Below, piece after piece: positions 35,715-43,614 of a DNA stretch of 64,000 bases (position 1 is the first letter of the stretch; every line of letters begins with the position of its first letter). The notes under the pieces were generated by a model. It did no database searches. It worked only from the letters and a program-made list of their open reading frames with translations, and was not told where the DNA came from. Source of the DNA: Flavivirga rizhaonensis (GTDB lineage Bacteria > Bacteroidota > Bacteroidia > Flavobacteriales > Flavobacteriaceae). Where the stretch lies: positions 62,001 to 126,000 of the forward strand of contig NZ_SRSO01000007.1 of the NCBI RefSeq assembly GCF_004791695.1. The letters are read 5' to 3'. Both the position numbers and the translations under genes were made by a program.

Positions 35715-35822
35715 TATTAAAATAATTTAGAAATTTAATTTTTTAGATTTCTTAATCTAAGAAAGGTGTTTTTTTGACATACAAGGAGCATTGTAGAAGG
35801 TTTATTACTCTTGTACTAACAA

Positions 35823-36926
35823 TTAAAACTTGATTTGATAAGATGTACTTCGACCATCCCCCTGAACTTTAAAAACACCTAACTCTAACAGTTTTTGTAA
35901 ATCTCTCGTGGCAGTAGCTTTAGATGTCTGGGTAATGCGCATATATTTTTTAGCAGTCATACCACCTTCAAAGCCTTTTGGACCCTCTTGCAACATACGC
36001 ATTATAGTTTTTAATTGCCTATCATTAAGTTGATTTTGGTAAATATCAAATAGTTTTGTCTTTTTTAATGTAAAATCAATCAAAGCTTCTGAATTACTTT
36101 GTGCTTGTAATATCACATCAATAAAATATTCTAACCAAGCTGTAATTTCGTTACTACTTTGTCCAAATTTCAAAGCATTATAATAATCTTTTCTCTTAAC
36201 TTCTATAGCGACAGAAAGGCTCAAAAGTAGTGGATAACCAACTGTTTGGGATAATGCTTTTTCCGCTATAGCTCGCCCAACTCTACCGTTCCCATCTTCA
36301 AAAGGGTGTATCGTTTCAAAATACAAATGAGAAATCGCTGACCGTATGGGGGCATGTTTAATTGGATTACCTCCACTGGGAGAAGTCTCATTAAACCAAT
36401 TGATGAAATTCTCCATTTCTAAAGGCACTCTATCAGATGGTGGTGCTTCAAAATGCACCGTCGGTTTATCTATTCTACCCGATACCACTTGCATGGGTTC
36501 TTCGTGGGTACGCCATACTCCGACATTAATATTTTTAACATTGGGAAATACCATTTTATGCCAATCGAATAGCTTTTCTTTGGTTAAGGCCTCAGCATAA
36601 CTATTTTGGACATCTGTTATCAATGTCGCCACACCTTTGGCTTCTTCATCCTTAACCTGTTCTACTTTGATATTAAGACCTAAATTATTTCGTATAGAAG
36701 AGGTAACATCTTTTCGACTTAGATATTCGCCCTCAATTTCAGATGTTTTAATGGCTTCAGCAACTAGAATATCAATCGTCGTTTGCACATGGGCTTCTTT
36801 GGGCATTGTTTTTAGAATCCCACTAATACGACCAGATTTTTCAGCAAAAGCATATATTCGTTCTTCCAGCTTGCTTATATCATAGCTGAATTTTGTCCAA
36901 TCTTTTTGTTGCCAATTATATTTCAT
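35823..36926 (-). CDS. Fic-domain AMP transferase with winged-helix tail
   Basis: The 367-residue protein has the full Fic motif HPFEDGNGRVGR with catalytic His207, so it should transfer AMP (or another nucleotide part) to a hydroxyl on a target protein. An N-terminal regulatory segment contains the inhibitory motif TSEIEG (61-66) with Glu65, placing it among self-inhibited class II Fic enzymes. The C-terminal 80 residues form a winged-helix domain (MTAKKYMRITQTSKATATRDLQ). It lies 76 bp downstream of an HTH gene and behind TGAGCC palindromes. It could be a toxin or a regulator; all key residues are intact. Confidence 0.9.
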   Translation of the reverse strand: MKYNWQQKDWTKFSYDISKLEERIYAFAEKSGRISGILKTMPKEAHVQTTIDILVAEAIKTSEIEGEYLSRKDVTSSIRNNLGLNIKVEQVKDEEAKGVATLITDVQNSYAEALTKEKLFDWHKMVFPNVKNINVGVWRTHEEPMQVVSGRIDKPTVHFEAPPSDRVPLEMENFINWFNETSPSGGNPIKHAPIRSAISHLYFETIHPFEDGNGRVGRAIAEKALSQTVGYPLLLSLSVAIEVKRKDYYNALKFGQSSNEITAWLEYFIDVILQAQSNSEALIDFTLKKTKLFDIYQNQLNDRQLKTIMRMLQEGPKGFEGGMTAKKYMRITQTSKATATRDLQKLLELGVFKVQGDGRSTSYQIKF

Positions 36927-36999
36927 GAGCCGATAATATTACATAATTGGCTCAAAAATACATAAAATAATGAGCCGATTAACAAAATTAATCGGCTCA
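36926..36999. promoter_or_regulatory. Paired TGAGCC/GGCTCA palindromes before the Fic gene
   Basis: Two inverted repeats share the same half-site: TGAGCC with 17-base centre and GGCTCA (36926-36954), and a 12-bp stem TGAGCCGATTAA-CAAAA-TTAATCGGCTCA (36971-36999). The first touches the Fic start codon. They could be operators for the winged-helix tail of Fic or for the HTH protein; the second could also end the HTH transcript. Confidence 0.55.
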
Positions 37000-37002
37000 T
37001 AC

Positions 37003-37281
37003 CTAAAAAACTTCCCTAGCATTTTTTTCTAAATATTCAAAAATTGAATTTTTATCATAAAGAATGATACGTTTCTTTGGTTGCGAAAAACGTATCTTTC
37101 CATTGTTACGTAATTCTTGCAAAGTTGTCTTGGATTTAATATTTAGTAATCTCATTGCTTCAACCTCATTAATCCATTTCCACTGTGCTTTTTGTTGTTT
37201 TGTCAATTTTTCATCTACATAACCTATAACCTTATCTATAAGTTTGTAAAAAGCCTTTTCTTCAACACAAATTACTTCCAT
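37003..37281 (-). CDS. Excisionase-like helix-turn-helix protein
   Basis: A 92-residue protein with a MerR/excisionase-type winged helix in its C-terminal two thirds: WINEVEAMRLLNIKSKTTLQELRNNGKIRFSQPKKRIILYDKNSIFEYL. The pattern of a helix-turn-helix followed by a strand hairpin and a Leu/Glu helix is usual for small DNA-binding proteins of Bacteroidota integrative elements. It stands 76 bp upstream of Fic on the same strand. It may be the excision factor of a lost element or the regulator of Fic. Confidence 0.75.
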   Translation of the reverse strand: MEVICVEEKAFYKLIDKVIGYVDEKLTKQQKAQWKWINEVEAMRLLNIKSKTTLQELRNNGKIRFSQPKKRIILYDKNSIFEYLEKNAREVF

Positions 37282-37382
37282 AATTTTTCAATTTTAATGA
37301 AGTATAAATATAACTTGTATTTCTATAAATCTAAATCTATGTCCTTGTCTTCTTTATCGGGTATTAAATCAATATGACTTAT

Positions 37383-37469
37383 CTCCCTCATCCGGAACCT
37401 CTAAGAATTTTACCTGTGATATTAAAGGGTTGCATTTTTAACATAACATGAGGTAACTAAAAAGGTAAC
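37383..37469. repeat. Att-like signature copy 3
   Basis: CTCCCTCATCCGGAACC (37383-37399), then GTGATATTAAAGGGTTGC and two AGGTAAC units (37451-37457 and 37463-37469). It aligns with copies 2 and 4 over the first block and with copies 1 and 4 over the second. The next 420 bp up to 37892 are AT-rich and contain no gene; they should hold the promoter of the following cassette. Confidence 0.5.
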
Positions 37470-37892
37470 TTAAAATTTTCCTTGTTTTTAGTTTGTCGAG
37501 AATCACTTAGTTTTTTTACAGTATATGCTTTCTGCGAACTAGAATCTTAAATATGGTGTAGCAACAAATAAAAATTTAACCTCAAAAAGTTTCTTCACGA
37601 TTTTGATGTGACACTCATTATAACGACGACTTAAAGAAGAATTTGGATATGTAAAGAATAAATTATTAGCATTTTTTGCAATTATTTATTTTTGTGTTTA
37701 ATTTCCTCTAAATTTTTAGTATATTTATATTTCAATCTATAATAAATGATTGTGTTTTCCTCCCTATAAAACCTTTAATACTAAACTTCTATTAATTACC
37801 CATTATCGGGTATTTTAGACAGTTACTTAGTACATATTTTTATACCAATATAATTCGGCACAAACCAGAACTGTATTTATCAACTATTATCT

Positions 37893-39488
37893 ATGAAAAA
37901 ACTAAAAAAAAATAAACCTTATGGAAAGTATAATACATATTATTTGCTGTTATCTTATATTTTCTTTTCTATTTCAACACTCACTTTTTCTCAAGCAGAT
38001 AAGCCCCAGTCTGAAAGCCCTAAAACCACTTCTCAATCAGAAGAAGTCAAACCAAATTTTGGGAGGACACTTGATAATATAGAATTTGAGCTATCTAATA
38101 AGTATCAATATGTAGTTGATGTTAAATTAAAAGTTTTACAAAAAAAGAAATCCAAGGGCTTCTACAATTCACAAAATTTAGAGTTATATAAATTTTTTTT
38201 TGATTCTGTTCCAGAAGCTAAGGTTTCATGGGAAAAAAAAGAAGGAACAGATAATACCTATAAAACTGTTATACCTCCTTTAAAACCCAATAGATTTTAT
38301 TTGTTAGAAACATATTATTATTCTAGTGGAGGTATGATAGCATTATTTTTAATGATGCACGATCAAAAAAACACAAATTGGTATACAGATAAAAAAGAAT
38401 GGATGAATCTATTAACCAAGATAAGTGATACAAATACAACTATTTATAATGGACAAAAAAGACCTTTGCCTATTACATATGATCCTACTAAAGAAGAGCT
38501 CATAAGTTTTAAAAAGAGTATAGATAGTATAAAATTAACTCAATATGATATAACAGAGTTACAGTATATAGGTGATACAACCGATAAAGAAGAAATAAAG
38601 AAAAAGAAAATAGAATTAAAAAAAATTAAAGAAGACATTATTTCTAAGCTTGATAAAGAAGCAAAAAAAGCTTTTAAGCTTTTAAATTTTAGCGAAAATC
38701 AAGATAAATACTGTAATGACAGTCTAGTTGAGTTTTCTAAATGGGTACAAGGTAATACTACATGTTTTAGTGGAGAAGATGATGATATCAAATTTTCCAG
38801 TATCATGGGGGATTTTCTAGATTATATTAATATTTATAATTTTTATAAAAAGTATCTTTCAAGGCCTTTTGATGACCAAAGTATTGAAAAAGGTACCTTG
38901 AAAAGCTTTATAGAAAAGTCTATTAAAACAGAGAGGGAATTGTTTAATGATAGTGACTTTTTTATTCCAAGTTATTTACATCCTTTCGAAGAAATTATTG
39001 AGAAAAAAACTAAACCAATACCTTCTACCTATCCTAAAACCTTTAAAACAGCTTATAAGTTATCATTAGTGCCAGATTTTGGATATATAGGTTATTTGAG
39101 TGACAGTGAAAATACACCCAAAGGCGGGAATTTATTTTTAGGGGTTAACGTTTCACTTTCACCGTCCAATAAAGATGTCCCCCTAAGAATCTCTAGACTA
39201 AGTTTATGGCAGCGTTTGTCAATTCATACTGGTGTAACAGTTGGGTCAATAGCTGAAACTAATGTAAGAGACAATTTTTTTGGTAATTATTCGCTGTTAC
39301 TAGGAGGTAGCTATAAAGTAATAACTCAAGGCACCAGAATTAATTTTGGTGGGTTATTGTATAATAAAATTGATGCTATAAATGGTAGTAAATCTATAGC
39401 CGTTCAACCTTACATTGGTTTGTCTATTGATTTAGAAATAAAAAAATGGCTTAAGACAGTTTTTCCTAATTTAAAAATACAACCATAA
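37893..39488 (+). CDS. Exported protein with probable beta-barrel C-terminus
   Basis: The 531-residue protein has an extended signal peptide (about residues 18-36, YLLLSYIFFSISTLTFSQA). The centre (about 80-400) is unknown and Lys-rich. The last 150 residues alternate polar and hydrophobic strands (LSLVPDFGYIGYL, GGNLFLGVNVSLS, SIHTGVTVGSIAE, YSLLLGGSYKV, INFGGLLYNKI, AVQPYIGLSIDLEI), resembling an outer-membrane barrel or beta-sandwich. It heads a compact series of exported-protein genes, with the next one 11 bp downstream. No known family is recognised. Confidence 0.65.
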   Translation: MKKLKKNKPYGKYNTYYLLLSYIFFSISTLTFSQADKPQSESPKTTSQSEEVKPNFGRTLDNIEFELSNKYQYVVDVKLKVLQKKKSKGFYNSQNLELYKFFFDSVPEAKVSWEKKEGTDNTYKTVIPPLKPNRFYLLETYYYSSGGMIALFLMMHDQKNTNWYTDKKEWMNLLTKISDTNTTIYNGQKRPLPITYDPTKEELISFKKSIDSIKLTQYDITELQYIGDTTDKEEIKKKKIELKKIKEDIISKLDKEAKKAFKLLNFSENQDKYCNDSLVEFSKWVQGNTTCFSGEDDDIKFSSIMGDFLDYINIYNFYKKYLSRPFDDQSIEKGTLKSFIEKSIKTERELFNDSDFFIPSYLHPFEEIIEKKTKPIPSTYPKTFKTAYKLSLVPDFGYIGYLSDSENTPKGGNLFLGVNVSLSPSNKDVPLRISRLSLWQRLSIHTGVTVGSIAETNVRDNFFGNYSLLLGGSYKVITQGTRINFGGLLYNKIDAINGSKSIAVQPYIGLSIDLEIKKWLKTVFPNLKIQP

Positions 39489-39499
39489 TAAATATAAGT

Positions 39500-40852
39500 A
39501 TGAAATATATATCACTTGTACTTTTCATTGTATTGTTTTCTTGTAATAATGAGAACGAATTCAGTCCTGAAAATTTAGATAAAATATTATCATTATCAAT
39601 TGAAAATGATGGAGCATTAGCTAATGGTATTGAAGAAGTTAGGGTCGTGGCAGAGTTTCCTAATGATTTTACTACAGAAGATGATAAAAAAGTAGAATTT
39701 GAGGTTTTTAAGAAAAGCATTGAAACAATTAAACAAGATATAGAATTGGTTCAAGAAAATAGTGTGCAACGTAGACAAGCTAGTATTTTAATAACACATA
39801 ATGAAGCAGATTCTTTAAGAGTAAAAGCAACTATTTCTGTAAATGATATTCTCATATCAAAAGACGTATATGTGCATTTTTCAGAAGTAAATCTAGATGA
39901 TATAATGCAATTATCAATTGAAAACGATAATGCATTAGCCAATGGTATTGAAGAGGTTAAGGTTATTGCAGCTTTTCCTGATGATTTTACAACAGAAGAA
40001 GATGGAAAAGTCAAGTTTGAGGTTTTTAAGAACCCCAGCGAAACAATTGAACAAGATATAGAGTTAGTTCAAGAAAATGGAGTACAACGCAGGCAAGCTA
40101 GTCTTTTAATAAAGCATAATGAAGCAGATTCTTTAAGAGTAAAAGCAACTATTTCTGTAAATGATATTCTCATATCAAAAGAAGTGTATGTGCATTTTTC
40201 TGAAGTAAATCTAGATGATATAATGCAATTATCAATAGAAAATGATAATGCCTTAGCAAATGGAGTAGAAGATATTAGAGTGATTGCTAGTTTTCCAGAC
40301 GATTTTACAACAGAGCAAGATGGAAAAGTAGACTTTCAAGTTTTCAAGAATACTCCCGAAAATTCTGCACAAGACATACAATTAGTTCAAGAAAATGGAA
40401 TATTAAGTAGGCAAGCTAGCATTGAAATAAAGCATAATAAGGAAGGGAGCTTAAGAGTAAAAGCAACTATTTCTGTTAATGAAATTCTTATAACAAAAGA
40501 GGTAAATATAAATTTTTCAAAAGCGTATTTTGAAACCATAAATGTATCTAGCTCTACTTTAAAAGTGCAAGCAAATTTGTTTAATGAAATAGATATTTTT
40601 ACCAAACTACTAAGAGATTCAGGTACAGTGAGTCTTAATTCTAAAGCAGAAACTGTTGTTAAAGATACTTTAGGTGAAGTTAGAGGGGTATTTAATAATT
40701 ATCAAAACAAAACGGATTCTGAAGGCAAAATAACAAACAAGTTTACTTTGGGTAATGATGATTATGTAGGTAAGTTATTTGTTATAGGTACCTCTATTGA
40801 TGAAATGAATGAAATAAAGTCAGATACATTAACTATATATTCACAAAATTAA
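39500..40852 (+). CDS. Lipoprotein with three Ig-like tandem repeats
   Basis: A 450-residue lipoprotein (lipid Cys at residue 15, LFSCNNENE) with three near-identical repeats of about 107 residues. Each begins LSIENDxALANGxEEVRV, goes through FPDDFTTEEDGKV and ends SLRVKATISVNDILISKEVYVHFSE. The pattern matches Ig-like/invasin-type domains in which a hydrophobic-acidic strand follows each linker. The high similarity, also at DNA level, points to recent internal duplication. A fourth, diverged domain follows (about 345-450). A surface stalk or adhesin role is inferred. It lies 11 bp after the preceding exported-protein gene. Confidence 0.7.
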   Translation: MKYISLVLFIVLFSCNNENEFSPENLDKILSLSIENDGALANGIEEVRVVAEFPNDFTTEDDKKVEFEVFKKSIETIKQDIELVQENSVQRRQASILITHNEADSLRVKATISVNDILISKDVYVHFSEVNLDDIMQLSIENDNALANGIEEVKVIAAFPDDFTTEEDGKVKFEVFKNPSETIEQDIELVQENGVQRRQASLLIKHNEADSLRVKATISVNDILISKEVYVHFSEVNLDDIMQLSIENDNALANGVEDIRVIASFPDDFTTEQDGKVDFQVFKNTPENSAQDIQLVQENGILSRQASIEIKHNKEGSLRVKATISVNEILITKEVNINFSKAYFETINVSSSTLKVQANLFNEIDIFTKLLRDSGTVSLNSKAETVVKDTLGEVRGVFNNYQNKTDSEGKITNKFTLGNDDYVGKLFVIGTSIDEMNEIKSDTLTIYSQN

Positions 40853-40858
40853 AATGAT

Positions 40859-41095
40859 ATGAGCAATTTAAAAGCAAACTTAAAAAACGTTCCTACCGAG
40901 TTATTTGAAAAGATTGAAACACTTTTATCTGAATATGGATTAGATAATGCCAAAGTTACTGGTGTAGATATTACATCTAATAGTGATGTCTCAATAGCAA
41001 ACGTAACCGAGGAAGATTGTGCAGAAGAGGGAAAAAAATTAAAGTGTAAGTATAAACCCAATGGTACATTAAAATGCTGGTGTGTAAATAGATAG
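40859..41095 (+). CDS. Small protein with Cys-rich tail
   Basis: The 78-residue protein has a helical, signal-less N-terminus (LKANLKNVPTELFEKIETLLSEYG), an acidic middle ending EEDCAEEG, and a Cys-rich C-terminal stretch KLKCKYKPNGTLKCWCVNR with four Cys in all. This two-part build (leader-like helix plus Cys-bearing core) resembles precursors of ribosomally made modified peptides, but no GG cleavage site or modification enzyme is nearby. It lies 6 bp after the repeat lipoprotein and is clearly co-transcribed. A metal-binding or disulfide protein is an alternative. Confidence 0.55.
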   Translation: MSNLKANLKNVPTELFEKIETLLSEYGLDNAKVTGVDITSNSDVSIANVTEEDCAEEGKKLKCKYKPNGTLKCWCVNR

Positions 41096-41232
41096 TAGCA
41101 TTCAACTTTAATTGACTAATTCATTTTTAATAAGCCCCTCTAGTATTTGTTTTTGAGGTGTTATTCTAGAGCTACAGCTGTTAATAGCATTGTTATTAAG
41201 ACTTATAAACTAATTAAATTGATTGAGAAATT

Positions 41233-42195
41233 ATGAAAAACATCATAAAGATATTCACTGTATTGTTAATTATTGCCTTAGCTATATTATCATTTGTTGA
41301 TAGAACAATGTTTAATGATGAAACTGAAGTTGGAACATTAATAGATGCTAGAAAAGTTTTAATTGAAAATAAAGATTCTAAACACATAGACAGTTTAATA
41401 AATATCTTAGAGACTAAGATAGAAACGAATGATAAACAGATATCATCATCAATTGAAGGGTTGAGTTTAAAAGAAAAAAAACTAGAATTCAAGAAACATA
41501 TTAAAGACTTAAAGCTTCTTAATAAAACCAATACTGAGAAGATTAACAAAATTATTGATGAGCTTGATCTTGAGGATAAAAAAGAAGAGATCAAAGCATT
41601 ACTTGAGTCTAAGAATGAAGAAATTATTGATTTAAATTCTAGTAATTTGAAAAGTTTTAAAGATTCAAAAAATGAAATTGTTTTTAAATATGAGTCCTTT
41701 AAAATTAAAGACAAACCCAATATTTGGTTAATTATCCTCATTATTCTTTCTGCTGGAATAATAGGAGGTTGGGCCCGAACAAATTATTCTTTATTGGCAC
41801 CTTTACAAAATAATATTGCTGAACTTGAAAAGAAAATGAAAGCAATTTTAGAGGAAATTAAAGGAGTGGATAGTGAGGCTAAAGAAGTTAGAATTAAAAT
41901 GTTAACGCTTCAGGCTTCAGAGCTCAATGAAAACACAGAAAGTTTAGCCAAGGAAATAAAAAGTGTTCTTGATGAAATTCCTGATCCAAGCAAAAGAGTA
42001 AATACAAGTATAGTTTTTGGAGTCATAGCCTCTTCTATTTCTATTTTAGCTCTTAAACTTACAGATAGTCAAGTTCTAGATTTTGCTGATACTATTGACT
42101 ATTTCATTCTATGGGCTTGGTGCTTATTGGGTGCAGTATATGCAAAAGACACACTTGAGAGAGTGTATAACAACAGATTTACAAAGAAGGAATAA
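41233..42195 (+). CDS. Membrane protein with periplasmic coiled coil
   Basis: A 320-residue protein with a helix at the N-terminus (about 3-21), a long heptad-rich coiled coil (about 45-155), a second membrane segment (WLIILIILSAGIIGGW, about 160-178), another coiled coil (about 195-250) and hydrophobic segments near the C-terminus (VFGVIASSISILALKL; YFILWAWCLLGAVY). It therefore probably spans the inner membrane several times with two helical rods. No family is recognised. It follows the small Cys protein after 137 bp and precedes the propeller gene with a 7-bp gap. Confidence 0.6.
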   Translation: MKNIIKIFTVLLIIALAILSFVDRTMFNDETEVGTLIDARKVLIENKDSKHIDSLINILETKIETNDKQISSSIEGLSLKEKKLEFKKHIKDLKLLNKTNTEKINKIIDELDLEDKKEEIKALLESKNEEIIDLNSSNLKSFKDSKNEIVFKYESFKIKDKPNIWLIILIILSAGIIGGWARTNYSLLAPLQNNIAELEKKMKAILEEIKGVDSEAKEVRIKMLTLQASELNENTESLAKEIKSVLDEIPDPSKRVNTSIVFGVIASSISILALKLTDSQVLDFADTIDYFILWAWCLLGAVYAKDTLERVYNNRFTKKE

Positions 42196-42202
42196 TAAAA
42201 AA

Positions 42203-43132
42203 ATGAATATGAACAGAACTATACTAGTTGCAACTATATTTTTAAGCTTAGTAGCTCATGCACAGAAAAAAGTGCCATCAAAAACGTATAATCTTCATTC
42301 TGAATTTAAGTATCAAGTGGAAATTTCAAGTATGGATATTATTGGCAATACTATGTTCGTCCTGTCTGAAAGTTGTGAATATCTATATCAGTTTAATATT
42401 GATAGTCTCAATGATTCCAGAGAAAATATACCTAGTATGAAAGTACATTTACCCTTTTTGGGCGGCTCAGATGTAGAGGGTTTAGCGTTATTTGATCATT
42501 ATGTGTTTTACATTAATGAAGATGGAAATAGTATTAAATCATTTGATTTAGAAACGTTAAAACCAGTGGCAATTAAACCTAATAAGATAAAGTTACCAAA
42601 AAACAACTCAAGCTATAGATTGTATACAGGTTTAGAAGGGATAGATATAAATAGTGAGCTTAGTATTTTATATGTTATTCAAGAAAGAGATAAGAAACAA
42701 GAAACATCTATATCGCGCCTTTTAGCTTATCGTATTGGTAGAAAAAACAATGAATTTGTGCTCACCTATTTAGATGAGTTAGAAATCTCTCTTGAACATG
42801 ATTTTAGGTATTCTTCAATAGCTTTGAGTGAAGATTACAACTCCATTTTTTTAATAAGAAGTAAATTTATTAAGCGTTCAAATAAAGGGGAATATTTTAT
42901 TGATAAAATAGATTTTGAAAGCACTAGTATGTTCAGTAATTCAAAAATAGATATGAGTAAAATAAAGCATTTTCAAATTGATAACAACAAAATTAATAAT
43001 GCTAATATAGAAGGTATGGCACATTTTAATAATACACTTTATATCATAAATGATAATTTAGAAAGTGCTTCTAAAAATTGTTATAAATCTATAAATAAAC
43101 CTACCTATATTTTTACTTTTAAGGATAAATAA
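42203..43132 (+). CDS. Exported SdiA-regulated-like propeller protein
   Basis: The start at 42203 gives 309 residues and a clean signal peptide (MNMNRTILVATIFLSLVAHAQ); an earlier in-frame ATG at 42083 lies inside the upstream gene. The mature part shows repeated strands with DVEGLALFDHYVFYINEDGNSIKSF, LEGIDINSELSILYVIQE and NIEGMAHFNNTLYIINDN, a pattern like SdiA-regulated or phytase-esterase-like beta-propellers. It is probably periplasmic. Substrate or partner is unknown. It closes the envelope cassette that began at 37893. Confidence 0.65.
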   Translation: MNMNRTILVATIFLSLVAHAQKKVPSKTYNLHSEFKYQVEISSMDIIGNTMFVLSESCEYLYQFNIDSLNDSRENIPSMKVHLPFLGGSDVEGLALFDHYVFYINEDGNSIKSFDLETLKPVAIKPNKIKLPKNNSSYRLYTGLEGIDINSELSILYVIQERDKKQETSISRLLAYRIGRKNNEFVLTYLDELEISLEHDFRYSSIALSEDYNSIFLIRSKFIKRSNKGEYFIDKIDFESTSMFSNSKIDMSKIKHFQIDNNKINNANIEGMAHFNNTLYIINDNLESASKNCYKSINKPTYIFTFKDK

Positions 43133-43614
43133 ACGTTAATATGATTTAAGATTTACAAGTCACAAATATTATATGTGAAATAGCTCTTTTAAGCCTATAC
43201 AATTAGTAAAGTTTTGTTTCATAAATATTAACCAAATAACCAAAGACCCTTTAAATTTTTATCGATGTCTATTCTCATATTTACCCGATTTAAAAAAGTA
43301 GTAAACATTAGGGTTAGGTGGTTAGAATTTTAATAATCGTAGTATATTAAGAATTATGATAATCTAGTAAATAATAATAGCAAAGCAACACAAATTTTAA
43401 GAAAACTTAAGCCAAAGCTTGCTGTATATAAAAGTTCTGATAATAATGAAGAGATATTGGCTTTAGTTGAGCAAACAGAATCTCTGAGCAGTATCGTACA
43501 AGAAATTGTGCTCAATAATTAATATTTTTTGTAAAAAGGCAGGAGTAATGGAGAAAATGTATGTGTAAAATAAATTTATTAGTTAAATAGTACTAACTGA
43601 AATACCTTAAACAA
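43133..43614. other. Gap with a possible gene remnant
   Basis: An uninterrupted frame without an ATG runs from 43343 to the stop at 43520-43522 and would encode a 59-residue helical peptide (ILRKLKPKLAVYKSS, EEILALVEQTESLSSIVQEI). It may be the tail of a destroyed gene or a small gene with a rare start. The other parts of this gap are AT-rich and unremarkable, and presumably include the promoter of the subtilase pair. Confidence 0.35.

Noticed and set aside
39466..40605. Three similar minus-strand frames of 70-90 residues
   Set aside because: Their similarity to each other only reflects the repeated domains of the lipoprotein on the other strand.
41214..41741. A 175-residue open frame on the minus strand
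   Set aside because: It is antisense to the coiled-coil membrane protein at 41233-42195; its Leu/Ser/Phe-rich make-up is the complement of Lys/Glu/Asn codons and it has no context of its own.
42083..42202. Longer start for the propeller gene at 42203
   Set aside because: The extension lies inside the upstream membrane-protein gene and would hide a clear signal peptide.
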